From: Beijerinckiaceae bacterium
GTDB taxonomy: Bacteria; Pseudomonadota; Alphaproteobacteria; Rhizobiales; Beijerinckiaceae
Direction: 5' to 3'
NCBI GenBank assembly: GCA_947455285.1
Contig: CANGOK010000085.1
Span: 1-11,508 of the forward strand
Length of the DNA: 11,508 nt
Of this stretch, positions 1 through 8,927 are shown one piece after another. The notes beneath the pieces were generated by a model. That model did no database searches and was not told the origin of the DNA. It was given only the letters and a program-made list of their open reading frames with translations. The translations under genes were made by a program, and so were the position numbers. Each line of letters begins with the position of its first letter. The first letter of the stretch is position 1.

Positions 1-291
1 CCATTCCTCCACGGCCTGCGCCAATCGCTCGGGATCAGGACCGAAACGCTCCGCCAACGCCTCGAAAAATGTCAGCCTCGCGGGTGGGTCAAGCCGCGCA
101 TAGCTGTCCAGCACCTCGCGCGCGAGCGCCACGCCCGAGGCTTCGCCCCTGCCCGACAGGACGGCTTCACAGAGGTCGATGACGCTGGCTGCACGGCGCA
201 ACGGATCCACGTCGGGCTCTTTGCGCCCGAGCAGATTGCGACCCCGTTCCGTGATGCTCGTCAGAAGGTCGGAGAAGAAGGCCGTATTCAT
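1..291 (-). CDS. Malonyl-CoA decarboxylase, N-terminal part (runs off the left edge)
   Basis: Reading the minus strand from an ATG at 291 gives 97 codons with no stop up to the window edge. The product begins MNTAFFSDLLTSITERGR and later contains DLCEAVLSGRGEASGVALAR and LTFFEALAERFGPDPERL. I recognise these as the helical N-terminal region of malonyl-CoA decarboxylase (MatA/MLYCD family), which converts malonyl-CoA to acetyl-CoA and CO2. The GNAT-like catalytic domain would lie outside the window, so activity cannot be judged. An in-frame ATG at 336 would add 15 residues (MSLVSQDWFPRLGQS). It has a GGGGTGG stretch a few bases upstream, while the 291 start has GGGG about 8 nt upstream. The 291 start is preferred because FFSDLL near the N-terminus is usual for the family. 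The gene is divergent from mntH. I saw no convincing -35/-10 for it in the shared 245-bp gap. Confidence 0.8.
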   Translation of the reverse strand, partial: MNTAFFSDLLTSITERGRNLLGRKEPDVDPLRRAASVIDLCEAVLSGRGEASGVALAREVLDSYARLDPPARLTFFEALAERFGPDPERLAQAVEEW

Positions 292-442
292 GGACTGCCC
301 CAATCTCGGAAACCAATCCTGCGAGACTAATGACATGCGCCACCCCGGTCCAGAGCTTGAGGATTAGGCGACCAAAAGCCCGCCAGCCCGGACCACAACC
401 CCTCAGGCTGCGCTTGGTTCCCCACGCATACGCTTCGCCTCA

Positions 443-471
443 TTGACAAATCTGGCCCTCGGCTCAAATAT
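443..471 (+). promoter_or_regulatory. Predicted sigma70-type promoter of mntH
   Basis: A perfect TTGACA lies at 443-448, followed after 17 bp by AAATAT at 466-471 as the -10 candidate. The -10 is weak, as is common for promoters with an overlapping metal-dependent operator. Transcription would begin near 478 and leave a leader of roughly 55-60 nt before the mntH ATG. The assignment is by pattern only. Confidence 0.5.
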
Positions 472-490
472 GTAACCAAGGCTACATATT
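467..490 (+). promoter_or_regulatory. Candidate MntR-type operator over the mntH -10 region
   Basis: This is a 24-bp inverted repeat with arms AATATGTAACC and GGCTACATATT around a 2-bp centre. The outer 8 bp of each arm are perfectly complementary, and only one pair of the 11 is mismatched. It sits directly on the predicted -10 of the manganese transporter gene. The ACATA/TATGT core and the GGC centre resemble the known enterobacterial MntR box, which reads AAACATAGC-AAAG-GCTATGTTT by my recollection. Inference: a DtxR-family MntR represses mntH here when Mn(II) is replete. The alternative is a Fur-family Mur site, but Mur boxes look different (TGCAA-type repeats). Confidence 0.7.
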
Positions 491-536
491 CAGGCGAAGG
501 CTAAGGATTGGCCGGAACAAGGGTGCGAGGCGCAGG

Positions 537-1850
<1,314 letters not shown>

Positions 1851-2216
1851 GAGCGGCTGAGCGAGCAGTCGATGATTGCAGTGACGACTCGTGGTTCTTT
1901 GTAAGCAGATAGACGACATACTGGTTAAGGCTGCTTTCTTCGCGCTTCGCCTGCAGCGCCAAAGACGCATGCAATGTCTTCGGCAATCTGACAATGAACT
2001 TGCCGCTAAACTCCTGCCGCGCCGCAGGAGAAGGCACTGGGTTGCCAGCAGCTTCAGCAGCGGCAGCCCAAGCAGCTATGGCGTCCTGAAGCTCACGGAT
2101 CGCTTCCTCCTGCGTTTCGCCAAAAGCGGAACAGCCCGGCAAATCCAAAGCGATCGCGATAAAGCCCTCGTCCTCGTCGCTCCAGAATACTTCCAAAGGG
2201 TAACGCGACGTATCCA

Positions 2217-2465
2217 TCAGCACTCTCCCTCAAGGTACTTCTCGATCATCTCCACGAGCTGTCGTCCCTGATACGGAGGGATTTTCCCGCTCCGGTTCTG
2301 AAAGTTCAGACCAATCGGCTCACCCGGGCGGGAATAGGAATGATGGCTCCCCTTCGATGGTCCGCCGATAAATCCCAGCCATTCTGCGACCCTGCAAGCG
2401 TCCTCAAAGCGTACGTCACGAGGATTGTTCAAAATAGCAGCGATCAGCTTCTCGCGTCTCGTCAT
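2217..2465 (-). CDS. hicA: HicA-family mRNA interferase toxin
   Basis: An 82-residue protein with the small dsRBD-like HicA fold. HicA toxins cleave mRNA independently of the ribosome and are held inactive by HicB. Visible family features are VAEWLGFIGGPSKGSHHSY, where H41 of the GSH motif is the expected catalytic histidine, and the C-terminal KIPPYQGRQLVEMIEKY. Length is normal and no frameshift is seen, so the toxin is probably functional. The ATG at 2465 has only a weak ribosome site (GGTAG). A good promoter lies just upstream. The stop shares one base with the hicB ATG, so the pair is translationally coupled with toxin first, the usual hicAB order. Confidence 0.9.
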   Translation of the reverse strand: MTRREKLIAAILNNPRDVRFEDACRVAEWLGFIGGPSKGSHHSYSRPGEPIGLNFQNRSGKIPPYQGRQLVEMIEKYLEGEC

Positions 2466-2467
2466 AA

Positions 2468-2487
2468 TGATACTACCAGCAATATCA
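2468..2487. promoter_or_regulatory. Possible HicB operator upstream of hicA
   Basis: A short inverted repeat, TGATA and TATCA separated by 10 bp, lies between the hicA -10 box and its start codon. Its position suits autorepression by the ribbon-helix-helix domain of HicB. The arms are only 5 bp, so chance is quite possible. Confidence 0.25.
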
Positions 2488-2491
2488 AATA

Positions 2492-2520
2492 AAAATAGGC
2501 AATTTACCGGGGCGCGTCAA
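2492..2520 (-). promoter_or_regulatory. Predicted sigma70-type promoter of hicAB
   Basis: On the minus strand, TTGACG (2520-2515) is followed after exactly 17 bp by TATTTT (2497-2492). This gives a leader of about 20 nt before hicA. The -35 box lies in the loop and first stem base of the hairpin that follows the cupin gene. Confidence 0.5.
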
Positions 2521-2529
2521 CAGCGCCCC
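2509..2529 (-). terminator. Terminator-like hairpin after the cupin gene
   Basis: GGGGCGC at 2509-2515 and GCGCCCC at 2523-2529 form a perfect 7-bp GC stem with a 7-nt loop. It begins at the base directly after the cupin stop codon on the minus strand. There is no immediate U run: the downstream sequence is GGTAAATTGCC, then TATTTTTATTT about 11 nt later. It may therefore be a weak terminator or a 3'-end stabiliser. Read-through would enter hicAB, which lies on the same strand. Confidence 0.45.
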
Positions 2530-2937
<408 letters not shown>

Positions 2938-2944
2938 GACGTCC

Positions 2945-4639
2945 TCACTTCACCAGAGACACGTTCAGGATGGCGGTGCGGCCCTCGGCCATCGCCGAAA
3001 GGGCGCCTTCGAAAGCCGCGCGCAGCTCCTCAACCGTCTTCGCCTTGGCGCCGAAGAAATCGAAGTGGCAGCCAAGCTCGTCATATTCCGGCCCCTCGAT
3101 CCGTACGCCGTGGTGCATGTCAGAGGAAACCGCCGCACCGTCGGGATAGTAGAGCACATGACCCTTGCGCATGGCTTCATAGCGACCGTTGTTGCAGACC
3201 ACGATGAGGATCGGCAGATCGTAGGCCTTGGAGGCGCCGAAGGCCTGAATGATGGGATTGTAGAGGAACGATCCATCGCCAACGAACAGCACCACCGGCT
3301 GGTTGCGCGCGGCGAGCTTCGCGCCAAGCGCAGCGCCGATGCCCTGCCCCAGCGCGCCGCCAGTCACACGGAAGAAGCTCTGGGGATGGTTGAGCGGCAG
3401 ATGGGGGCGCATCTGCGGCATATGGGTGATGGTTTCATCCACGAAGATCGTATTCGCGGGCAACATCTCCCGCGCCACCGCCGACAGGGCGATGCAATCG
3501 AGGGCATCGGCTTCGAGCGACGCCTTGCGGGCCTTTTCGAGGCGGGCCTCAAGGGCGTCATGCAGCTTGGTCCAGCGGGCCGTGCGGTCGCCGACGACAT
3601 CAGGTTCGCAGCGCGCCGCGCCTGCAAGCTGGGTGAGCGCGCTCGCCATGTCGCCCTCAAGATAGAGGTCGGCGTGCAAGTTCTGATAGGCGAGGTGATG
3701 CTTCAGCGGGTTCTCGCCGATGGAGACGATCTTGCCTTTACCCGGGCGCTTGTGCGCGGGATACCAGGGCGCCTTGCCGCCAACGAGCAGGATGAGATCA
3801 GCGTCCTCAAGATGTTCATAGGTCTGGAAGCCGAGCCAAAGCGGATGGTTCTGCGGGAAGCTGGCGTAGGTCGCTGCGCGCGCGCTGATCACCGGCGCGC
3901 CGATGCTCTCAGCGAGCGCCACCAGCGCGTGGAACGCGGCGGGGTCGCGCCCGGAAGCCTCAACCACGATCACCGGATTTGTGGCCGCGCGCGCCAGCGC
4001 CGCGACGGCCTCGATGTCCTGCCTGAGGGCTTGCGTGCGCGGGGCGGGAGCGGCGGGGCGAAGATCGCTCGGCTTGCTCCAGGGCTGCATCATCGCTTCA
4101 AGCGACATGTTCAGATAGACCGGCCCCTGCGGCGTGCGCTGCGCCATTTCACCCGCGCGCACCACGGCCTGATGGACGTTGGAGGCGTGGGTGACCTGCC
4201 CCGCCCATTTCACCAGCGGCTGAATGAGACGATGGGCGCCGCCGACGCTGACGCCGCCATACCACTGCGGCTCCATGGGGATTTCAGGATCTTCGCCAAA
4301 AGTCGTCGATTCCCCGGACATGACGAGCATGGGAAGTTCGGCCTGCGTGGCGCTGAGCACCGCCATAGAGCCATGCATGAGGCCGACGCCCGCGTGGATC
4401 AGCACCGCCTGCGGGCGCCCCGTGAAGGCCGTGTAGCCCATGGCCATGTCGACCGCGAGGGTCTCGTGCCAGCAATCGATGAAGGTGGGGCCAGTGGCGC
4501 CCTCGACCTTCTGACGCGCCATGGCTTCCCAGACGGGGCTCCATTCGGAACCGGGAGAGGAGAGGATATAGTCCACGTTGAGATTGCGCAGGGCTTCGAC
4601 AATCGCCTCGCCGCCGTCATGGTAGTTCTTCACGCGCAT
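2945..4639 (-). CDS. ThDP-dependent enzyme, acetolactate-synthase/decarboxylase-like, substrate unknown
   Basis: A 564-residue soluble enzyme with the three-domain layout of the acetolactate synthase/benzoylformate decarboxylase superfamily. The N-terminal pyrimidine-binding domain (~1-180) has the ThDP-activating glutamate E59 in CWHETLAVDMAMGYT. The middle domain (~200-340) contains NPVIVVEASG and DADLILLVGGKAPWYP. The C-terminal pyrophosphate-binding domain has GGALGQGIGAALGAKLA (428-444), GDG at 454-456 and NN at 483-484 (the GDG-to-NN metal/ThDP motif). Length is normal for the family. The reaction cannot be read from these motifs: decarboxylation of a 2-oxo acid or carboligation are both possible. 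The ATG at 4639 directly abuts a GGGGGAG ribosome site. The GTG at codon 3 (4633) would have more usual spacing. It is co-transcribed with the downstream cupin. Confidence 0.85.
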   Translation of the reverse strand: MRVKNYHDGGEAIVEALRNLNVDYILSSPGSEWSPVWEAMARQKVEGATGPTFIDCWHETLAVDMAMGYTAFTGRPQAVLIHAGVGLMHGSMAVLSATQAELPMLVMSGESTTFGEDPEIPMEPQWYGGVSVGGAHRLIQPLVKWAGQVTHASNVHQAVVRAGEMAQRTPQGPVYLNMSLEAMMQPWSKPSDLRPAAPAPRTQALRQDIEAVAALARAATNPVIVVEASGRDPAAFHALVALAESIGAPVISARAATYASFPQNHPLWLGFQTYEHLEDADLILLVGGKAPWYPAHKRPGKGKIVSIGENPLKHHLAYQNLHADLYLEGDMASALTQLAGAARCEPDVVGDRTARWTKLHDALEARLEKARKASLEADALDCIALSAVAREMLPANTIFVDETITHMPQMRPHLPLNHPQSFFRVTGGALGQGIGAALGAKLAARNQPVVLFVGDGSFLYNPIIQAFGASKAYDLPILIVVCNNGRYEAMRKGHVLYYPDGAAVSSDMHHGVRIEGPEYDELGCHFDFFGAKAKTVEELRAAFEGALSAMAEGRTAILNVSLVK

Positions 4640-4677
4640 CTCCCCCTGTGATTGGCCGCACTCCCGGCGGCAGGGGA

Positions 4678-4705
4678 ATTAGATCCATTTGGCGCCGCAA
4701 GGCAA
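4678..4705 (-). promoter_or_regulatory. Possible promoter of the ThDP-enzyme/cupin unit
   Basis: On the minus strand, TTGCCT (4705-4700) and TCTAAT (4683-4678) are separated by 16 bp. The boxes match the sigma70 consensus at 4/6 and 5/6 positions. The predicted start would leave a leader of about 30 nt. The 82-bp gap to the upstream permease gene shows no strong terminator, so read-through from the efflux operon is also possible. Confidence 0.3.
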
Positions 4706-4721
4706 CCGCCCCTGGAAAGGT

Positions 4722-5867
4722 TCAATCCAGCGTCTGTCGGAATCGCCGCACTGCGATAGTCATGGCGATCAGCATCAGCCCCACGAGCCAGAGGCCATCA
4801 TGTTGCAGATCCGTCAGATCAGCGCCTTTCAACATGATGCCGCGTACGATTCGGATGTAATGGGTGAGCGGCAGGCACTCCCCGATCCACTGCGCCCAGA
4901 CAGGCATGCCAGCGAAGGGGAACATGAAGCCCGACAGCAGGATGTTGGGCAGAAAGAACATCATCGCCATCTGCACCGCCTGTAACTGGTTCTGCGCCAG
5001 CGTCGAGAATGTGTAGCCGATCGAAAGATTGGCGGCGATGAAGAGGGTGGAGAGCAGCGCCAGCAAGGCGAGATTGCCGAGCAGCGGCACGCCGAAGACG
5101 AAGACGCCTGCGCTGACGATCAGCGTCGCTTGCAGAAAGCCCACGGCGACATAGGGCGCGATCTTGCCCAGCATGATCTCTAGCGGACGGATCGGCATGG
5201 CGAGCAGGCTCTCCATCGTGCCCCGCTCGACCTCGCGCGTCACCGATAGCGCCGTGAAAATCAGCATGGTCATGGTGAGGATCGTGCCAAGCAGGCCCGG
5301 CACAATGTTGAGCTGGGAAGAGCCTGCGGGATTGAAGCGCCGATGCTGGCGAATTTCGAAAGCGGGCTGTGCGGGCGGGGCGACGCCCGTGACACGGTCG
5401 CGGCTGAGCGCGCTTTGCACGACGCCTTCAAGCGCGCCGAGAGCCGAGCCGGCCGCCACCGGGTCCGTTGCGTCAGCGGCGACCAGCATGGCGGGCGTTT
5501 CGCCACGCCGCAAGGCTCGCTCGAAGCCTGCCGGGATCTCGATGGCGAAGAGCACCGTGCCCGAACGTAAGAGAGAGTCGACCTCCTCCTCGCTCGTAGC
5601 CACTTTGCGGATGTCGAAAAAAGCGGTGTTGCGCAGCGCCGCAAGAATGGAGCGGCCGACATCCGTATTTTCCTGCAACAAAACGGCGGTCGGCAGATCG
5701 CGCGGCGTCGTGTTGATGGCGAAGCCGAACAGGAAAAGCTGCATCAGCGGCACGGAAATCATCGTGGCGAGGGTGACGCGATCGCGCCGCAGCTGGATGA
5801 ACTCCTTCATCAGCATCGCATAGAAACGGGAGAGCGCGCCGCGCGCCCGGGCGGGGATGAGGCTCAT
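4722..5867 (-). CDS. ABC-2 type exporter permease (YbhR/YbhS-like)
   Basis: A 381-residue inner-membrane permease of an export-type ABC system. An N-terminal cytosolic stretch (MLMKEFIQLRRDR, 18-30) leads into TM1 (~32-51). A large periplasmic domain (~55-185) follows, then a cluster of about five TM segments from ~188 to ~373. The motif REVERGTMESLLAMPIRP (211-228) is the hallmark cytosolic coupling segment of the ABC-2/YhhJ-YbhR group. The gene overlaps the upstream ATPase by 4 bp (ATGA), so translation is coupled. Only one permease gene is present, unlike E. coli ybhGFSR, so it presumably acts as a homodimer. The exported substrate is unknown; relatives export drugs or other hydrophobic compounds. 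Confidence 0.92.
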   Translation of the reverse strand: MSLIPARARGALSRFYAMLMKEFIQLRRDRVTLATMISVPLMQLFLFGFAINTTPRDLPTAVLLQENTDVGRSILAALRNTAFFDIRKVATSEEEVDSLLRSGTVLFAIEIPAGFERALRRGETPAMLVAADATDPVAAGSALGALEGVVQSALSRDRVTGVAPPAQPAFEIRQHRRFNPAGSSQLNIVPGLLGTILTMTMLIFTALSVTREVERGTMESLLAMPIRPLEIMLGKIAPYVAVGFLQATLIVSAGVFVFGVPLLGNLALLALLSTLFIAANLSIGYTFSTLAQNQLQAVQMAMMFFLPNILLSGFMFPFAGMPVWAQWIGECLPLTHYIRIVRGIMLKGADLTDLQHDGLWLVGLMLIAMTIAVRRFRQTLD

Positions 5868-6811
5868 GAGGCGTTGTCCCGAAAGTTATCTTTCTTCCTG
5901 CTCATGAGATCGATGAAAACGTCTTCAAGTGTTGGCTCGTCGAGCCGCCAGACATAGCGCGGATCGTTGCGCCAGGGAGCGATGGCGGCCTCAACCGCAG
6001 CATGATCGCGCCCGCCCACATGAAGGCTGGCGCCGAAGGGCGCCACGAGTTCAAGGCCGGGCAATTTCCCCAGCGCCGTCGCAAGCGAATAAAGATCTTC
6101 GCCAGAGACGCGCCATGTCTGAAGCCCTGCGTTTCGAACGACTGAATCCACAGGTCCATGGGCCAGCAATTCGCCATAGGCGATGTAAGCGATCTCATGG
6201 CAGCGCTCGGCCTCGTCCATGTAATGGGTGGAGACGAGCACGGTGAGGCCCTGCGCCGAGAGGCCGTGAATCTGGTTCCAGAAATCGCGCCGCGCCTTGG
6301 GATCGACGCCCGCCGTTGGTTCGTCGAGCAACAAAAGATCAGGCCGCGGCAGGATGCAGGCGCCCAGCGCCAACCTTTGTTTCCAGCCGCCCGAAAGCTC
6401 GCCCGCGATCTGATCCTCGCGGCCCCTGAGCCCCAGACTGTCGATGGCTTCGCTGGCAGCTGCGCGCGGATCCTCTAACCCGAAGACGCGGCCTACGAAC
6501 TCAAGATTCTCGCGGATGGAAAGATCCTGATAGAGCGAGAAACGCTGGGTCATATAGCCCACGTGCCGCTTGATGAGGTGGCTCTGGGTGAGGATGTCAT
6601 ATCCAAGGCAAGAGCCCGTTCCACTGTCGGGCGTCAGCAGCCCGCACAACATGCGGATCGTCGTCGTCTTGCCCGAGCCATTTGGGCCGAGAAACCCGTA
6701 GATCTGTCCGCGCCGCACCTGAAGGGTCAGGTCCTTCACCACCGTGCGCGTCCCAAAGGTCTTCGTCAGGCCCGCAACGTCGATGACGATGTCAGGCGCG
6801 CTCTGGGTCAC
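5864..6811 (-). CDS. ABC exporter ATP-binding protein
   Basis: A 315-residue ATPase that energises the adjacent ABC-2 permease. Walker A is GPNGSGKT (42-49), the Q-loop glutamine is Q89, the ABC signature is LSGGW (139-143), Walker B is LLLLDEP (159-165) with E164 as catalytic base, and H196 in STHYMDEAERC is the switch histidine. All key residues are present. The C-terminal ~95 residues form the extra domain usual in drug/lipid exporters, ending in the LEDVFIDLM motif. It has one nucleotide-binding domain, whereas E. coli YbhF has two. The chosen start is the GTG at 6811, which overlaps the adaptor stop (GTGA, 4 bp) and has GGAG at suitable spacing. The frame stays open to 6994, but that extra part is antisense-like low-complexity sequence inside the adaptor gene. 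Confidence 0.93.
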   Translation of the reverse strand: MTQSAPDIVIDVAGLTKTFGTRTVVKDLTLQVRRGQIYGFLGPNGSGKTTTIRMLCGLLTPDSGTGSCLGYDILTQSHLIKRHVGYMTQRFSLYQDLSIRENLEFVGRVFGLEDPRAAASEAIDSLGLRGREDQIAGELSGGWKQRLALGACILPRPDLLLLDEPTAGVDPKARRDFWNQIHGLSAQGLTVLVSTHYMDEAERCHEIAYIAYGELLAHGPVDSVVRNAGLQTWRVSGEDLYSLATALGKLPGLELVAPFGASLHVGGRDHAAVEAAIAPWRNDPRYVWRLDEPTLEDVFIDLMSRKKDNFRDNAS

Positions 6812-7764
6812 GGCGCAAGCTCCACGGTCACGGGCTGGCCGACCCGCAATTGCTGAGGCTGATCGGGCCTCGCTTCGATCTTGTAAACGAGCTTCTGGCG
6901 CTCCTCGAGCGAGTAGATCACGGGCGGGGTGAATTCGGCCTGTTGTGAGATGAAACTGACGCGGGCGGTGAGGCCCGCTACCCAACCATCGCAACTGACG
7001 GAAACGGCGCCATCGATGGAGATGCGCGGCAGCGCCGCCTGCGGCACGAAGAAACGCACCTTCACATTTTCAGGCGGCAGCAGCGACACCACAGGCCGGC
7101 CCTGCGGGGCGACCTCGCCCTGACGGTAATAGACCTCCTCAATGCGTCCATCGACGCGCGCGAAAATGCGGGTGCGCGCCTGCCGGGCCTGCGCATTGGA
7201 GAGAGCAGCCTGCGCGCCGTCCACCGCATAGCGCGCGGCGTCGATGTCCTCGCGCCGACCGCTGAGGCGAGCGACCTCGATCTGGCGATCGATATTGTCG
7301 AGCAGGGCGCGGTCGCGATCATAATTGGCCTGAGCCTGATCGAGCTGCTGGCGGGTCGAGACGCCCTTTTCAACCAGCGGGCGAACGCGGGCGATTTCGG
7401 AGGTGGAGAATTCGACCGCCGCGCGGGCTTGATTGCGGCTCGCCTCCAGCACGGCGATTTCTTCAGGTCGCTGCTGCGACGCCTCGATGCGCGAAAGACG
7501 CGCCCTGGCCTGATCGAGCGCGGCCTTCGCAGCCTCCACCTCGGCGGTCTGAACGGCGGAATCCACGGCGAAGAGAAAATCCCCGGCCTTGACCTGCCGC
7601 CCTTCGGACACCGCAAGCTCCGTCACCCGTCCGGAATCTTCCGGCCCGATGAACATGAAGTCGCCCTCGACCCAGCCTTGATAGCCGCGCTGGGCCGGCT
7701 TGCAGCCACCAAGCGCGAAAAGAACGAGGCTGCAGGCGAGCGCCCGGCCAAGGACAGGAATCAT
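6808..7764 (-). CDS. HlyD-family periplasmic adaptor, predicted lipoprotein
   Basis: A 318-residue membrane-fusion protein linking the inner-membrane ABC exporter to an outer-membrane channel (not encoded here). A hydrophobic signal (~4-20) ends in the lipobox-like LGGC with C21 as lipidation site. Two half lipoyl motifs (GRVTELAVSEGRQVKAGDFL, 45-64, and ARVDGRIEEVYYRQGEVAPQ, ~202-221) flank an alpha-helical coiled-coil hairpin (~72-195, rich in A, R, Q and E). A beta-barrel C-terminus follows. This matches the YbhG/YhiI type. The ATG at 7764 is chosen because it gives the lipoprotein signal; the frame continues open to 7869 without a comparable start. A perfect small hairpin holds the GGGG ribosome-site candidate in its loop just before the start. 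Confidence 0.92.
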   Translation of the reverse strand: MIPVLGRALACSLVLFALGGCKPAQRGYQGWVEGDFMFIGPEDSGRVTELAVSEGRQVKAGDFLFAVDSAVQTAEVEAAKAALDQARARLSRIEASQQRPEEIAVLEASRNQARAAVEFSTSEIARVRPLVEKGVSTRQQLDQAQANYDRDRALLDNIDRQIEVARLSGRREDIDAARYAVDGAQAALSNAQARQARTRIFARVDGRIEEVYYRQGEVAPQGRPVVSLLPPENVKVRFFVPQAALPRISIDGAVSVSCDGWVAGLTARVSFISQQAEFTPPVIYSLEERQKLVYKIEARPDQPQQLRVGQPVTVELAP

Positions 7765-7767
7765 CGC

Positions 7768-7783
7768 GACTTTCCCCAAAGTC
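7768..7783 (-). promoter_or_regulatory. Leader hairpin presenting the adaptor-gene ribosome site
   Basis: In the transcript, GACUUU and AAAGUC form a 6-bp stem closed by a GGGG loop, ending 3 nt before the adaptor ATG. GGGG is the only Shine-Dalgarno-like sequence there, 9 nt before the ATG. A translational effect is possible but unproven. Confidence 0.35.
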
Positions 7784-7843
7784 CCACTTCCAGACCTAAT
7801 GGGGCGCGCGGGAACGGATGTCGAGGAAAATGGAGGAGGGCGC

Positions 7844-8503
7844 CTATGAAGCCGCCACGCCCGTCCCAATCTGGCAGGTCACGCCGGTGCCCCCCAGTCC
7901 GCAATAGCCGTTCGGATTCTTGGCGAGATATTGCTGGTGATAGGCCTCGGCATAATAGAATTCCGGCGCGTCGAGGATCTCTGTCGTGATCGCCTGAAAT
8001 CCCTTGGCCGCGAGCGCCGCGCCGAAACTGGCTTTCGAAGCCTCCGCCGCCGCTCTCTGGGCGGGCGAATAGACGTAGACGCCTGAGCGATATTGCGTGC
8101 CCGCATCATTGCCCTGCCGCATGCCCTGTGTGGGATCGTGGCTCTCCCAGAAGCATTTCAGCAATCGATCATAGGAAATCTTCGAGGGATCAAAGACCAC
8201 CAGAACGACCTCGTTATGGCCGGTGAGGCCCGAGCAGACCTCTTCATAGGTGGGATTGGGCGTGAGGCCCGCCGCATAGCCGACCGCTGTCGAATAGACG
8301 CCTTCGCCAAGCTGCCAGAACTTGCGCTCCGCGCCCCAGAAGCAACCAAGACCGAACATGGCCGTCTCAAACCCGGCAGGCCATGGCCCCTGCAAGGGAT
8401 TGCCGTTGACGGCGTGACGAGCCGCGGTGGGGATCGCCTGCGTCCGCCCCGGCAGGGCTTCCCCCGGGGCTGGCATGGTGTGACGCTTCATGAAACCAAA
8501 CAT
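7844..8503 (-). CDS. msrA: Peptide methionine sulfoxide reductase MsrA
   Basis: A 219-residue enzyme that reduces the S-epimer of methionine sulfoxide in proteins and free methionine, using thioredoxin. The catalytic cysteine is C54 in FGLGCFWGAER. The resolving and recycling cysteines are C201 (NPNGYCGLGG) and C210 (GVTC). The N-terminal extension (ALPGR, then HAVNGNPLQGPWP) and the motifs TPNPTYEEVCSGLTGH and FWESHDPTQGMRQGNDAGTQ match the longer E. coli-type MsrA almost block for block. There is no signal peptide, so it is cytosolic. The ATG at 8503 has a strong AGGAGG ribosome site 8 nt upstream. It is separated by 79 bp from the downstream adaptor gene and 63 bp from the upstream small membrane protein, so co-transcription is uncertain. 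Confidence 0.96.
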   Translation of the reverse strand: MFGFMKRHTMPAPGEALPGRTQAIPTAARHAVNGNPLQGPWPAGFETAMFGLGCFWGAERKFWQLGEGVYSTAVGYAAGLTPNPTYEEVCSGLTGHNEVVLVVFDPSKISYDRLLKCFWESHDPTQGMRQGNDAGTQYRSGVYVYSPAQRAAAEASKASFGAALAAKGFQAITTEILDAPEFYYAEAYHQQYLAKNPNGYCGLGGTGVTCQIGTGVAAS

Positions 8504-8566
8504 GGGGAAACCCTCCTGATCTCGCCTAATGTAAGCGCTCCGGCCGAGCTTTCCAGAGGCGAAGGT

Positions 8567-8884
8567 CTAGTCAAGTCCTGCAAAGCGATCATAGCCGGCT
8601 TTGCGGCGGAGCATCAGGAGAAGCAACAGCCCGAAAGACCCAAGGAGCAACCCCAAGGGAATCCGCATGATCTGCACCATGAAGGGATCCCAGAGCCAGG
8701 GATTGACCTTCTCGACGAGGGCGGGAAGGCCGGGAAATCGGACCCGCATGACATCGTCGGCATAGGTCAGGGAAACGGCGCCCGCCCCGATGGAACGCGC
8801 GCCGTCGACGACCGCCGCCACGAAGCCGCCCGTCAGGCAAAGATAGGCGGCGATAAGCAGAAAACCGCGCAGCATCCTGTCCAC
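8567..8884 (-). CDS. Small two-TM inner-membrane protein, uncharacterised
   Basis: A 105-residue protein I cannot assign to a characterised family. It has a hydrophobic segment at ~7-27 (LIAAYLCLTGGFVAAVV), then DGARSIGAGAVSLTY, a loop with NPWLWDPF, a second hydrophobic segment at ~74-92, and a basic RRK cytosolic end. This predicts a two-TM hairpin with both termini in the cytosol. Similar short proteins with a VVDGxRSI motif after TM1 occur in Hyphomicrobiales by my recollection, but their role is unknown. The GTG at 8884 opens the frame. An ATG three codons later (8875), preceded by GGACAGG, is an equally good start. Coding is supported by a normal membrane-protein composition and position between same-strand genes. 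Confidence 0.72.
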   Translation of the reverse strand: MDRMLRGFLLIAAYLCLTGGFVAAVVDGARSIGAGAVSLTYADDVMRVRFPGLPALVEKVNPWLWDPFMVQIMRIPLGLLLGSFGLLLLLMLRRKAGYDRFAGLD

Positions 8885-8927
8885 ACTTCAATCAGAACAT
8901 AACCTTAGCTGAATATGGACAAGTCCG

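Noticed and set aside
6812..6994. N-terminal extension of the ABC ATPase
   Set aside because: The extension overlaps the adaptor gene and has no family similarity. The GTG at 6811 gives the standard start and a GTGA overlap with the adaptor stop.
7765..7869. N-terminal extension of the HlyD adaptor
   Set aside because: It would bury the lipoprotein signal and overlap msrA. The ATG at 7764 gives a proper signal sequence.
8508..8566. Promoter and hairpin upstream of msrA
   Set aside because: A TACATT -10-like box and a bulged AAGC/GCTT hairpin are present, but neither is convincing enough to list.
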